34,701 nt of DNA, from positions 1 through 34,701 of the forward strand of contig JAIOYK010000059.1 in assembly GCA_021741145.1 (NCBI GenBank), written 5' to 3'. A program made the position numbers and the translations under genes. Source of the DNA: Rhodospirillum sp. GTDB lineage: Bacteria; Pseudomonadota; Alphaproteobacteria; Rhodospirillales; Rhodospirillaceae. Under the pieces are notes generated by a model, which was not told the DNA's origin, searched no databases, and saw nothing but the letters and a program-made list of their open reading frames with translations. Shown here in pieces: positions 25,070-32,751 of the stretch; the first letter of the stretch is position 1; the number at the start of each line of letters is the position of its first letter.

Positions 25070-25552
25070 TTACGACCCGCCGCCAGGGTCCATCTGGGAC
25101 TGGATATAGTTGGGCAGACCAACCTTCTCCACCAGACCGATTTCGGTCTCCAGATAGTCGATATGCTCTTCGGTGTCGGCCAGGATCTCGTCCAGAATCT
25201 GCCGGGACACGTAGTCCTTGGCCGCTTCGCAAGCCGTCACGCCTTCGACCAGGTCGGCCCGGGCGCCGACTTCCAGCTTCAAGTCGTTTTCCAGGATCTC
25301 CAGGACGTTCTCGCCGATCATCAGCTTGCCCAGGTCCTGCAGATTGGGCAGACCTTCCAGGAACAGGACGCGTTTGATCAGCTTGTCGGCATGCCCCATC
25401 TCTTCAATGGATTCCTTGTACTCATGGGCTCCCATCTTCGCCAGACCCCAGTCCTGCAGCATGCGAGCGTGCAGGAAGTACTGGTTGATGGCGGTTAACT
25501 CGTTCTTGAGGATGCCGTTCAAGAGTTTGATGATCTGCGGATCACCCTTCAT
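25070..25552 (-). CDS. bfr: Bacterioferritin, with an atypical ferroxidase ligand
   Basis: Heme-containing 24-mer iron store. The 160 residues align without gaps to E. coli Bfr. The heme ligand Met52 (SIEEMGH) is present, as are ferroxidase ligands Glu18, Glu51, His54, Glu94 and His130. The sixth ligand, Glu127, is Thr here (LADTEEHID against RDEEGHID in E. coli). Glu127 bridges the two irons, so the di-iron centre may be weakened. Magnetospirillum and Pseudomonas putida are reported to pair a Met52-containing subunit with a second ferroxidase-competent one; a partner would have to lie outside the window. bfd is upstream in the same direction but has its own terminator. Confidence 0.95.
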   Translation of the reverse strand: MKGDPQIIKLLNGILKNELTAINQYFLHARMLQDWGLAKMGAHEYKESIEEMGHADKLIKRVLFLEGLPNLQDLGKLMIGENVLEILENDLKLEVGARADLVEGVTACEAAKDYVSRQILDEILADTEEHIDYLETEIGLVEKVGLPNYIQSQMDPGGGS

Positions 25553-25702
25553 AGGTTCGTCCCCCTAATGTGGTGGTGGTCTATTGTGATGTTGGTAAGC
25601 GGGTATCAAGGACGGACGCAATGGACCTATAGGTCCGCGCGGAGAGATCCGACCTAGTGATGAAATATAGGCGGCCGTGACAGGTTCGATAAGATGAGGG
25701 AC

Positions 25703-25748
25703 AAAAAAAATGGGTTACGAAACCACACAATTCGCATGGTTTCGTACC
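25703..25748 (-). terminator. Intrinsic terminator of bfd
   Basis: On the minus strand GGTACGAAACCA pairs with TGGTTTCGTAACC (one bulged T), followed by CATTTTTTTTG. It lies 40-85 bases past the bfd stop and 150 bases before bfr, so the two genes appear to be separate transcripts. A 14-bp palindrome GGACCTATAGGTCC (25623-25636) sits between this terminator and bfr and may belong to the bfr control region. Confidence 0.85.
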
Positions 25749-25787
25749 CCGCTTTCCACACACCCAACAGCCTCTTCGCCCGCGGTA

Positions 25788-26006
25788 TTATTCGGCCGCT
25801 TGGCACTCCGGCTCGTCGTGATACTGATGCTGGTCCGACCGCCCCTTGCGGGTTTCGTCCAGCACCGATCGCATGCACCCAACACATTTGCCGCAGACCG
25901 GCCGGACACCGCGCCGGGAAAACACCGCGCCCGCGGATTTCGCCCCCGCTTGGGCATCTTCCCGCACATGTCGGTCGGTCAAAGCGTGACAAACGCATAC
26001 GTACAT
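25788..26006 (-). CDS. bfd: Bacterioferritin-associated ferredoxin (Bfd)
   Basis: A [2Fe-2S] protein that reduces heme in Bfr to release stored iron. The 72-residue sequence begins MYVCVCHALTDRHVRE and carries the cluster ligands C-x-C at residues 4 and 6 and C-x2-C in RPVCGKCVGCM, the Bfd spacing. The C-terminal extension is hydrophilic and not diagnostic. GGAGG lies 8 bases before the ATG. A Fur-box-like palindrome is 119 bases upstream, consistent with induction on iron starvation, as in other bacteria. Confidence 0.92.
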   Translation of the reverse strand: MYVCVCHALTDRHVREDAQAGAKSAGAVFSRRGVRPVCGKCVGCMRSVLDETRKGRSDQHQYHDEPECQAAE

Positions 26007-26124
26007 GCCCGTGTCCTCCAACTCAAAGTTCTCGGGGGCGACATCAAACACCCCTGGCCGTCTCTCTCACGACCGCGGCGGGGGACGACCCGCCTCATGT
26101 CCACATAGGCTAGATGGCCTATTA

Positions 26125-26141
26125 TTGCGAGTCAATCTCAA
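26125..26141 (-). promoter_or_regulatory. Fur-box-like palindrome upstream of bfd
   Basis: On the minus strand TTGAGATTGACTCGCAA fits the dyad TTG-N-GA-N5-TC-N-CAA and resembles the alphaproteobacterial form TTGAGAATGATTCTCAA. It contains a -35-like TTGACT. Its place before an iron-release gene supports an iron regulator; whether Fur itself binds is inferred. The remaining bases between bfd and trmO show nothing else. Confidence 0.6.
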
Positions 26142-26304
26142 ACTCATGCCCTTTCGACAATTAGGGTAACAAAAGTCAATCATCGATTCCCGAGCCTTAG
26201 ATCTTACGACACGATTTCAGCCTTCCATCGCGCCCCCATTCTTGGGCCGTCATTTCCCGTCTGAATCCCCTCGTCCCGGTCTCTCACCGTCGGCTTTCCT
26301 CGCC

Positions 26305-26799
26305 TCAGGATGATACCGCCTCCGGATACGAATCCGTTGAGGCATGATAGGGCTTGATGTCCAGCAGGGGCGTCCCAGTCAGGCAATCCAACGGGCCCAC
26401 CGTCACGATGGCCTTGTCCTGGTCGACGGCCAAGAGGGGCACGATGCCCAGGGCGATGGGATTGGGGCGGACCGGAGAGCGGAGGGAGAACACACCCCGT
26501 GCCCGGTCGGAATGACGCGGCCATTGCAGGATCAGATCTCGCCGCGCACGATCCATCCAGTAGAGCACCACCACATGGCTATACCCCTCCAGACTGGACA
26601 GACCGGCGGCATAGACCGGGTCCAGGTGGAGACGAGCGGGGTCCTCGGTCCGTTCCCGGGCCTGAACCAGATTGCGGGGGGTGCCGCCCCTCTCCTTCCA
26701 GGGTGTTTCGATCCAGCCGATGAAGGTGACCGTGCCGTCGGCCCGCGCACCTGGATCAAAGTCCAGGGCGACCTCGCCCTCGCGGATATCGCTGTCCAT
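26305..26799 (-). CDS. trmO: tRNA (t6A37-N6)-methyltransferase TrmO (YaeB/UPF0066)
   Basis: SAM-dependent enzyme that turns t6A into m6t6A at position 37 of threonine tRNA. The 164 residues show the YaeB beta-barrel signature: VTFIGWIETPWKERGGTPRN, LDPVYAAGLSSLEGYSHVVVLYWMDRA, VFSLRSPVRPNPIALGIV and the end GTPLLDIKPYHASTDSYP. RSPVRPNPIAL is the family hallmark. The ATG at 26799 follows GGGGGCAATCC; ATG 26823 (MELKRGQS) is a possible alternative. Some homologues act outside tRNA modification, so the exact substrate is inferred. Confidence 0.9.
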   Translation of the reverse strand: MDSDIREGEVALDFDPGARADGTVTFIGWIETPWKERGGTPRNLVQARERTEDPARLHLDPVYAAGLSSLEGYSHVVVLYWMDRARRDLILQWPRHSDRARGVFSLRSPVRPNPIALGIVPLLAVDQDKAIVTVGPLDCLTGTPLLDIKPYHASTDSYPEAVSS

Positions 26800-26966
26800 G
26801 GATTGCCCCCGTTTCAGTTCCATAAGTCCCGCTTCATGCATCAACCCAAATAAAGGATACAGCCGGCATTTGAAAAGCTGACGCGTAAGCGAAAGACCTC
26901 GTCCGCCGCCCGACGACTCTTTCTGACTCTGCCAGCGCCCAAGAATACGCGCCAGGAGGTCACCTG

Positions 26967-27590
26967 TCAGCGAGACATCGCGTACCGCCTCGCGCCCAAG
27001 GCGCTGACCATCAGCACCGCGCTGGCGACGACCATCGTGGGGTCGATCCGCTCCCCAAGTACCAGGGCGCTGGCCACCAGGCCAAAAAACGCCTGAAGCA
27101 ATTGGATTTGGCTCACCGCGGCAATGCCCCCCAAGGTCAATCCTCCATACCAAAAAAAGAAGCCCACCAGCATGCTGAAGACCGTCACATAGGCCAGCCC
27201 GGCCAAGGCCGCCCCATTCGCCCGAACCAAAACCTCTCCGTCCACCACCAAATACCAAAGGGACCATGGCAGGGTCACCGGCAGGGCCAACACCAGGGCC
27301 CAGCAGATCACACGCCACCCCCCCAGGCTCCGGCCAAGGCTCCCACCCTCCGCGTATCCCAAGCCACAAAGGACCACGCCCACGGCCAGAATGAGGGAGG
27401 CCTCTCCGCCTTGTATCCGTCCGCCTCCGGTCAGGAGCCCCTGGGCGACGACCGTCGCCCCCCCTAGAACGACGAACCCCCAGAACAAGGACGCGGCCGT
27501 TCCCCGGCCCGAAGCACGCCAAAGAGGGCGGTCACGCCGGGCATGACCCCCAGAATCACCGTACCCTGGGCCGCGTCCCTTGTTGGGGGC
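26967..27590 (-). pseudogene. EamA/DMT-family transporter, 5'-truncated and frameshifted
   Basis: Reading left from about 27590, the recognisable part begins DAAQGTVILGVMPGVTALFGVLRAGERPRP in one frame. It continues in another as LFWGFVVLGGATVVAQGLL to the stop at 26967. Normal DMT proteins have two EamA repeats of five helices. Here about half of the first is missing, while the second is complete (ALVLALPVTLPWSLWYLV, GLAYVTVFSMLVGFFFWYGG, LQAFFGLVASALVLGERI). One base missing in CGTCCTTG near 27503 accounts for the shift. The missing 5' end coincides with the start of the divergent aminotransferase remnant. Confidence 0.8.
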
Positions 27591-27599
27591 GAGGACAGG

Positions 27600-28690
27600 C
27601 CCCTTCCCGGCTGCGGATGGCTTCCCGACGACTGGCTTCCCCTGGAGGAGACGCGCAAGGCCCTGCGTGCCTTGGCCCGGGAAGGCAAGGGGGAGTTGGT
27701 GGGCTATGGCGCGGCCCAGGGATTGCTTCCCCTGCGCCGCATGCTCGCCGACCGTTTGGCCGATCGGGGAATCCCCGCACGACCCGAGGCGGTGATCTTG
27801 ACGGACGGAATCCTCCAGGGAGCAGACCTGCTCTGCCGGGCCTTGACCCACCCCGGTGACCGGGTCCTGGTCGACGACCCTGGTTACTTCAACTTCAACA
27901 ATCTGATCCGAGCCAATGGGCTGGAGCCCATCCCCATTCCCTGGACCCGGGAGGGACCGGACCTCCAGACCTACGAGGCCGCCTTACGGACCTGGACACC
28001 CAGACTGCACATCACCAACGCTTTCCTCCACAACCCCACGGGCGGGTCGCTCTCCCCCAGAGTGGCCCATCGCATGCTGGCGCTGGCCGAGGCCCATGGT
28101 TTGGCCATCGTTGAAGATGACATCTACGCCGATCTCGACCCCTCCCCCTCGCCCCGCCTCTCCGCCATGGACGGACTGCGCCGAGTGGCCCATGTGGGCG
28201 GTTTCACCAAGACCCAGTCCGCCGCCGCCAGGATCGGCTACATGGTGGTTCCAGACTCCTGGGTCGCCCCCCTTCTAGACCTGCACATGGCCACCAGCTT
28301 TGGCAGCGGCGCCCTCGCCGCGCAGTTGGCTCACCGTCTGCTGAGCACGGGTGCCCACCGACGCCATACGGACAGCCTGCGCACGCGCCTCGCGGAGTCA
28401 GCGGGGCGGTGCCTGACCCAATTGAAGGCACTGGGCTTCACGCCCTGGGAAGCCTACCGTGGGGGTTTGCCCTTTGGGTGGAACTGCCCGGGGGGCTCGA
28501 TTCCAGCATGTTGGCCCGCGCCGCCCTCCGCGATGGCCTGGTCCTGGCCCCTGGGCTCGTCTTCGGTGACGGGAAAACACTGTCCCACTGGATGCGCTTC
28601 AACGCCGCCCATTGCGACCGACCCGATCTCTGGCCCCGACTGGGGCGGCTGCTCGAGGATCAGGACAGAGAGAAAAAGCTCAGGCATTGA
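27600..28690 (+). pseudogene. MocR-type PLP-dependent aminotransferase-like regulator, 5'-truncated and frameshifted
   Basis: The aminotransferase (fold I) domain begins at LPGCGWLPDDWLP. It keeps VGYGAAQGLLPLR, NPTGG, DDIYADL and the PLP Lys in GGFTKTQSAAARIGY. At about 28464 it shifts frame and continues as GFALWVELPGGLDSS, DGLVLAPGLVFGDG and MRFNAAH to the stop at 28688-28690. Restoring one G to GGGGG joins the frames. MocR proteins normally have a GntR winged-helix domain of about 80-100 residues in front; none is present, and the upstream frame is just the antisense of the DMT remnant. The stop overlaps the next convergent gene by 11 bases. Confidence 0.8.
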
Positions 28691-30386
28691 ATCCCGCCTC
28701 GGCCAACATCCTGTGGAACTCCCGCACCTTGGCTTCCCGGTCCGCGGGTTCCTTCACGCCCGCGGTGAATTCCTCCACGAAGTTGGGCTGACGCAAGTGG
28801 TGCAACACCCGCGAGCGGGCCAGCGCCAGGGCCTTCCCTTCCACCAGGATACCCGAACCACAGAACTTCACCAGGCGGACAGCGCGCACCCGCAAACTAT
28901 CACCAGGCGCATCCAGCTTTTCCACCACCTGATTGTCCAGTAGGAAACGGGACAGAAGGTCGTCCAACCGTCCGCTCACGCGGGTGCGCAGCACCTCCGG
29001 CAGGGTGGAGGCTCCCAGGGTCCGCTGGAGGCCAGAAATGACTTGCAGCTTTTCCGTGATCGACAGTCGGGGATCCACGAAATAGTCCACATTTGCCGCC
29101 TCCTTGATGACCTGCACCACTTCCTCCGCCACGGCGGTCATATGCTGGTCGTCGTCCTGGCAGTCGGCTAGGGCGAACAGGTAGTGCAGGCGTCGGGCCT
29201 TATCCTTGAGCAAGTTCGACACCCCCTGAACCGACAGGCGCCACCCCGTCGCCCCCCCCTGCTCCAATCGCAAACCGTAGCGGCGGGTCAAGGCCGCGGC
29301 GACCGACGCCCCACCAGCCACCCCATCCCGACGCACCAAGCGCCCGATAAGGATCAGGAAAGCCTCGTGCTCCTGCTCCGGATTATTGCGCGCCAAGGGT
29401 TGGCGACCCCCGATTTCCCGGGTCACCCGCTCCATCAGAACCGTCAGTCCCGAAGGCAGTTTGTTTTCCTTGAACAGTTTGCGCAGAACTTTGACCGTGT
29501 CCGGGTCATCCTTGGCGTCCGAACCGCCTTTGCCCTCCATCAGATCCAGCAGACCGATCAGGGCATTGGACAGATTGGGCCGAGTTCCCAGGATTTCCTG
29601 CACCACCTGGCTGACATTCAGGGTATCAGCGATAAACCCGTCCAGGACCTTTAGGACATCCTCGGTCAACTCATCGGACAGACAGGCCAGCAGGACCTCC
29701 AACTTTCCCAGGTAATTCCGTTCCTTATGGGTTTCCCGGGCGATCACATGGCGCAGCAGGGCTTCCTGCTCCTCATGGATGAAGGCACATTTGCCCACCG
29801 CTGAGAGAACCCGGCGAAATTCCCCCAGGTTCACCTTCCACAGCAGTTTTTCCCCCTCGGACTTGCGAGCACGCCGTCCAATTTCTCCAACCCAACGGTA
29901 GAGTTCGTCTTTCCACTCCTTGGCGTTCAGCTCGGAATTGGCCCGGCTGTGGAGAGTCACCATACGGTCCACGGCGGCGGGCAGAAGTTGGCCATCGGCG
30001 TCCTGCAATCTAGAGAGGGCCGAATAGCAATAGAGCAGTTCAGAAGGAAGCAACACTTGGCGTTCCAAGTATTTCCGAAGCAGCCGAGACAGGGTCATCC
30101 GGCTCTCCAGTCCATAGACTTCCTCAACCGAGTGGCAATAGGCTCCGTCTTCTATGGGCGTAATCCGGGCTGGCGCCTCGGGCGTGTCGCCCAGGATTTC
30201 CTCGAACACGACCCGTTCCCGATGAAGTCCATCGGGGCCTAGGCGGTCGTTGATAACTCGTACGCCATCCACCTGTTTGCCCTTGGCCATGCTCTTCGCG
30301 GAGACGATGGCTGGGAGTTCCTCGTCATGGATCTCTTGGGTGATCCACCGCTTATCCCGATTGATCTGAACTTCAAATTTCGGCAC
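28680..30386 (-). CDS. Large uncharacterised protein (568 aa)
   Basis: A long intact frame starting GTG (30386), with GGGGAAGAAAG upstream. I recognise no family. Residues 1-75 look like a small alpha/beta domain (KFEVQINRDKRWITQEIHDE, VDGVRVINDRL). Then comes a long Leu-rich all-helical region (MTLSRLLRKYLERQVLLPSEL, ELLYCYSALSRLQDADGQLL, SDELTEDVLKVLDGFIADTL, LSNALIGLLDLMEGK). It has no signal peptide, membrane segment, nucleotide-binding loop or Cys cluster, so a soluble scaffold or regulatory protein is plausible. Good codon structure and intactness beside decaying neighbours suggest it is under selection. It is alone in its direction. Confidence 0.85.
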   Translation of the reverse strand: MPKFEVQINRDKRWITQEIHDEELPAIVSAKSMAKGKQVDGVRVINDRLGPDGLHRERVVFEEILGDTPEAPARITPIEDGAYCHSVEEVYGLESRMTLSRLLRKYLERQVLLPSELLYCYSALSRLQDADGQLLPAAVDRMVTLHSRANSELNAKEWKDELYRWVGEIGRRARKSEGEKLLWKVNLGEFRRVLSAVGKCAFIHEEQEALLRHVIARETHKERNYLGKLEVLLACLSDELTEDVLKVLDGFIADTLNVSQVVQEILGTRPNLSNALIGLLDLMEGKGGSDAKDDPDTVKVLRKLFKENKLPSGLTVLMERVTREIGGRQPLARNNPEQEHEAFLILIGRLVRRDGVAGGASVAAALTRRYGLRLEQGGATGWRLSVQGVSNLLKDKARRLHYLFALADCQDDDQHMTAVAEEVVQVIKEAANVDYFVDPRLSITEKLQVISGLQRTLGASTLPEVLRTRVSGRLDDLLSRFLLDNQVVEKLDAPGDSLRVRAVRLVKFCGSGILVEGKALALARSRVLHHLRQPNFVEEFTAGVKEPADREAKVREFHRMLAEAGFNA

Positions 30387-30749
30387 GGGCTTTCTTCCCC
30401 ATGATAGCCCCCCGTTCGCGGAGCGGCTTGTCCTTCAAGGTATATCCGCCCATTCATTTTACCAATTGGGTCTGGGCACCCCCGTACAAGGATATACAGT
30501 CATCCGTCGCGGGAACAATCACCCAAGCGCTTTCCCCCCGTCGCCCAGGCAAGCTATTTTTGGATCCAGTCTATGCTTTTTTATTTATTTTCAATAGTTT
30601 AAAAATTCCCCTTTTTATGGAACCAAATTTACATTTCCCAAGGCTCGCGCGTTCCAACAAACGCCGCGCACCCATTTTCGGGCCTGATTACCTCTGTCTC
30701 AATGACTGATTATCCAAGATTCGTACCACCGGATCGAAACGATCCAGCG
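30387..30749. other. A/T-rich intergenic stretch between the 568-aa gene and holC
   Basis: No gene is supported. Unusually A/T-rich for this window at about 30550-30640 (runs of T and TTATTTATTTTC). It includes two related short sequences (AAGGTATATCC near 30438 and AAGGATATACAG near 30488). Possible promoter and terminator signals cannot be separated by eye. Confidence 0.4.
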
Positions 30750-31316
30750 CTAACCCTCGGATTCGGAACCCCGATCCTCAGCCCTGGCTTCCGCCGAATC
30801 GGTAACCGCCCCTTCCCCTCTGGCCGCTTTTCCCGCCTCGACCCGTGCCTTCTCGATCCAGCCCCCGCGGTCGTCCTGGCTCCAATACCGGAGGTCTAGA
30901 CCTTGATCCCGCAGGGTCCTCCAGTGGTCCCGGGCGGCTTCCACCACGGCTCCGTCCCGACCATCGAACAGGGTCAGAATCCGAGTGAACCCCCTTTGTT
31001 CCATCGGCCAAACTCCATCGGTCAGGACCAGAACATCAGCGCCGTTGGGATTTTCCATATCGGTGGTCAACCAGATCGGCTGGCGGTCTGGATCCCCATC
31101 CTCCCGCGACCCGTGGGGTAGCCAGGACTCGGGAGCAAAAGTCCATAGTAGGGAATTCAACACCCGCACCCGCTCCTCGGATCCGGCGAGGATAACCGCC
31201 CGATGCCCGGCACCGTGAACCCGTGCCATCAGACGCGGTAAGGCGTCTTCGAGAGGCCATGCCGTCAGGTGGTAAAAGTCATAGCGGGTCGTGGGGTGGG
31301 GCATGGGCGCGGTCAT
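30750..31316 (-). CDS. holC: DNA polymerase III chi subunit
   Basis: Clamp-loader accessory protein that links the psi subunit to SSB. Family features are the N-terminal YDFYHLTAWPLEDALPRLM, then LMARVHGAGHRAVILAGSEERVRVLNSLLWTF, ESWLPHG, QPIWLTTDMENPNGADVLVLTDG and FTRILTLFDGRD. The C-terminal 40 residues are a charged, low-complexity extension ending RGSESEG, longer than in E. coli. Start not well defined: ATG 31316 (MTAPMPHP) is used, with MPHPTTRY at 31304 and an ATG at 31346 as alternatives; none has a strong Shine-Dalgarno. Confidence 0.88.
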   Translation of the reverse strand: MTAPMPHPTTRYDFYHLTAWPLEDALPRLMARVHGAGHRAVILAGSEERVRVLNSLLWTFAPESWLPHGSREDGDPDRQPIWLTTDMENPNGADVLVLTDGVWPMEQRGFTRILTLFDGRDGAVVEAARDHWRTLRDQGLDLRYWSQDDRGGWIEKARVEAGKAARGEGAVTDSAEARAEDRGSESEG

Positions 31317-31436
31317 GGTTGGAGTGTAAACGATGGGCGGTCCCATCGCGCGTCAAAAAAGGTCCCCGCCCATGGCGAGGCAACTGGATCAGGGACCGTC
31401 ACAAGACCTCGTCCAAGTGGTGCTTTCGGCGCGCCG

Positions 31437-32039
31437 TCAGACCCCATCCCGGGTTTCGTGCAGGGTCAGAAGGGATCCCGTCCGGATCGGGCGGTCCACG
31501 GGCATCTCCGTCAGGGGAGCCACTTCCTCGAGGGTCGCGAGACAGCGCCGCGCCAATTCCTGATACTCCTCGGTTCCCCGCTTTTTCCAGGCCAATTCCT
31601 GTTCGGTGAGGTCCCGGACACGGCGGGCGGGGCTTCCCATCCACAGACTGCGGGGATCGACGGTTTCCTTGGTTTTCACCAAGGACTGGGCGGCGATAAT
31701 CGCGCCTTCTCCGATCACCGCGTTATCCAAGACCACGGTGTTCATGCCGATCAAGGCGTCTTCACCCACGTCGGCGCCGTGAAGGATCGCCCCATGGCCG
31801 ACGTGTCCATTGCGCCGGACAACACACAACGCGCCGGGAAACCCGTGCATCACGCAATTGTCCTGAAGGTTCGCGCCATCTTCCAGTTGGACCCGACCAA
31901 AATCCCCCCGCATGGAGGCTCCCGGCCCCACATAGCAGCCCGCGCCGACGATGGCGTCACCAATGAGGACCGCCGTCGGATGCACGAAGGCCTCCGGATG
32001 AACCACGGGAACCACACCGTCAATGGCATAGACTTTCAC
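31437..32039 (-). CDS. paaY: PaaY/CaiE-type gamma-carbonic-anhydrase-fold protein
   Basis: Left-handed beta-helix protein of 200 residues. Hexapeptide repeats run from HPTAVLIGDAIVGAGCYVG to ALIGMNTVVLDNAVIGEGAIIAA. Metal His residues lie in NCVMHGFPG and GHVGHGAILHG. The C-terminal LTEQELAWKKRGTEEYQELA is characteristic of PaaY rather than housekeeping gamma-CA. PaaY acts as a thioesterase protecting phenylacetate degradation. No other paa gene is in the window, so a broader detoxifying role is possible. GTG 32039 is the best start (GGAGG 6-7 bases upstream). Confidence 0.85.
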   Translation of the reverse strand: MKVYAIDGVVPVVHPEAFVHPTAVLIGDAIVGAGCYVGPGASMRGDFGRVQLEDGANLQDNCVMHGFPGALCVVRRNGHVGHGAILHGADVGEDALIGMNTVVLDNAVIGEGAIIAAQSLVKTKETVDPRSLWMGSPARRVRDLTEQELAWKKRGTEEYQELARRCLATLEEVAPLTEMPVDRPIRTGSLLTLHETRDGV

Positions 32040-32130
32040 GATATTCCTCCAAAACACGCTTATTATGATGGACGGTACTGTCTCATTCTTTCCCTGAAAA
32101 AGGAAAGCCCGCGTTACCCATGGAACCACC

Positions 32131-32460
32131 ATGACCGAGACCGTGATTGTCCTGGGCGCCGGAATGGTTGGCGTTTCCACCGCCCCGGCCCCGCGCGAGC
32201 GGGACCGGGACGTTCCGCTCGTCGACCGCCGAGGGCCGGGAGAGGAAGCCAGTCATGGCAACGCCGGATTGATCCAGGGCGAGGCGGTGGAACCCTTCGC
32301 CATGCCCCTGGCTCCCCATCAGGCCGAAGTTGCCCGTCGTTGGGCCTGCACCAAGGCATAAAGGTCTCTGGCTCCACTTCGGCCACGGCCACCAAGGCTT
32401 CACCCAAGGTCCCACGACGGGCAAGATCCTGGCCCGTCTGATGGCGAACGGGGATCTGGC
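32131..32460 (+). pseudogene. DadA-type D-amino-acid dehydrogenase, internally deleted
   Basis: The first 65 or so codons give the FAD Rossmann start (TVIVLGAGMVGVSTA, VDRRGPGEEASHGNAGLIQG). They run on only to a stop at about 32360. In another frame, from about 32330, the C-terminal end of the same family appears: LPVVGPAPRHKGLWLHFGHG, HQGFTQGPTTGKILARL. The middle (roughly 270 residues of a normal 410-residue enzyme) is gone. The first part also has odd substitutions (APAPRERDRD for the usual ALALRERGRD). It is divergent from paaY and joins directly to an NRPS remnant. Confidence 0.8.
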
Positions 32461-32461
32461 A

Positions 32462-32742
32462 GCCCCGCCATTTCCGAGCAGTGGTCCCCCCTTCTGGGCA
32501 CGGGTCCGCACGGCGCGGGGGCCAACTTCTTCGAGGCCGGGGGTCATTCCCTTCTGGCCGTCAAGCTGGTCGCCCAAATCCGAGACCGATTCTCGGTCCA
32601 AATCGGCCTCCTCGACATCTTCGAAACCCCGAAAATCGCTCTCATCGCGGAAAGAATCCGGAACGCCGCTCGGACAGAGACGCCAACCAAAGATCCCAGC
32701 GCCATTCCGCGCCGCATCCGTCGACACCAGACAGACCGCTAG
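32462..32742 (+). pseudogene. C-terminal carrier (T/PCP) domain of a non-ribosomal peptide synthetase
   Basis: One frame reads WSPLLGTG, then GANFFEAGGHSLLAVKLVAQ, IRDRFSVQIGLLDIFETP and a basic tail ending at TAG (32740-32742). FFEAGGHSL is the phosphopantetheine-attachment motif; Ser is in GGHS. Nothing of the upstream A domain remains: it abuts the DadA remnant in a different frame. The natural stop shows this was the end of an NRPS protein. Confidence 0.85.
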
Positions 32743-32751
32743 GAGACCCGC

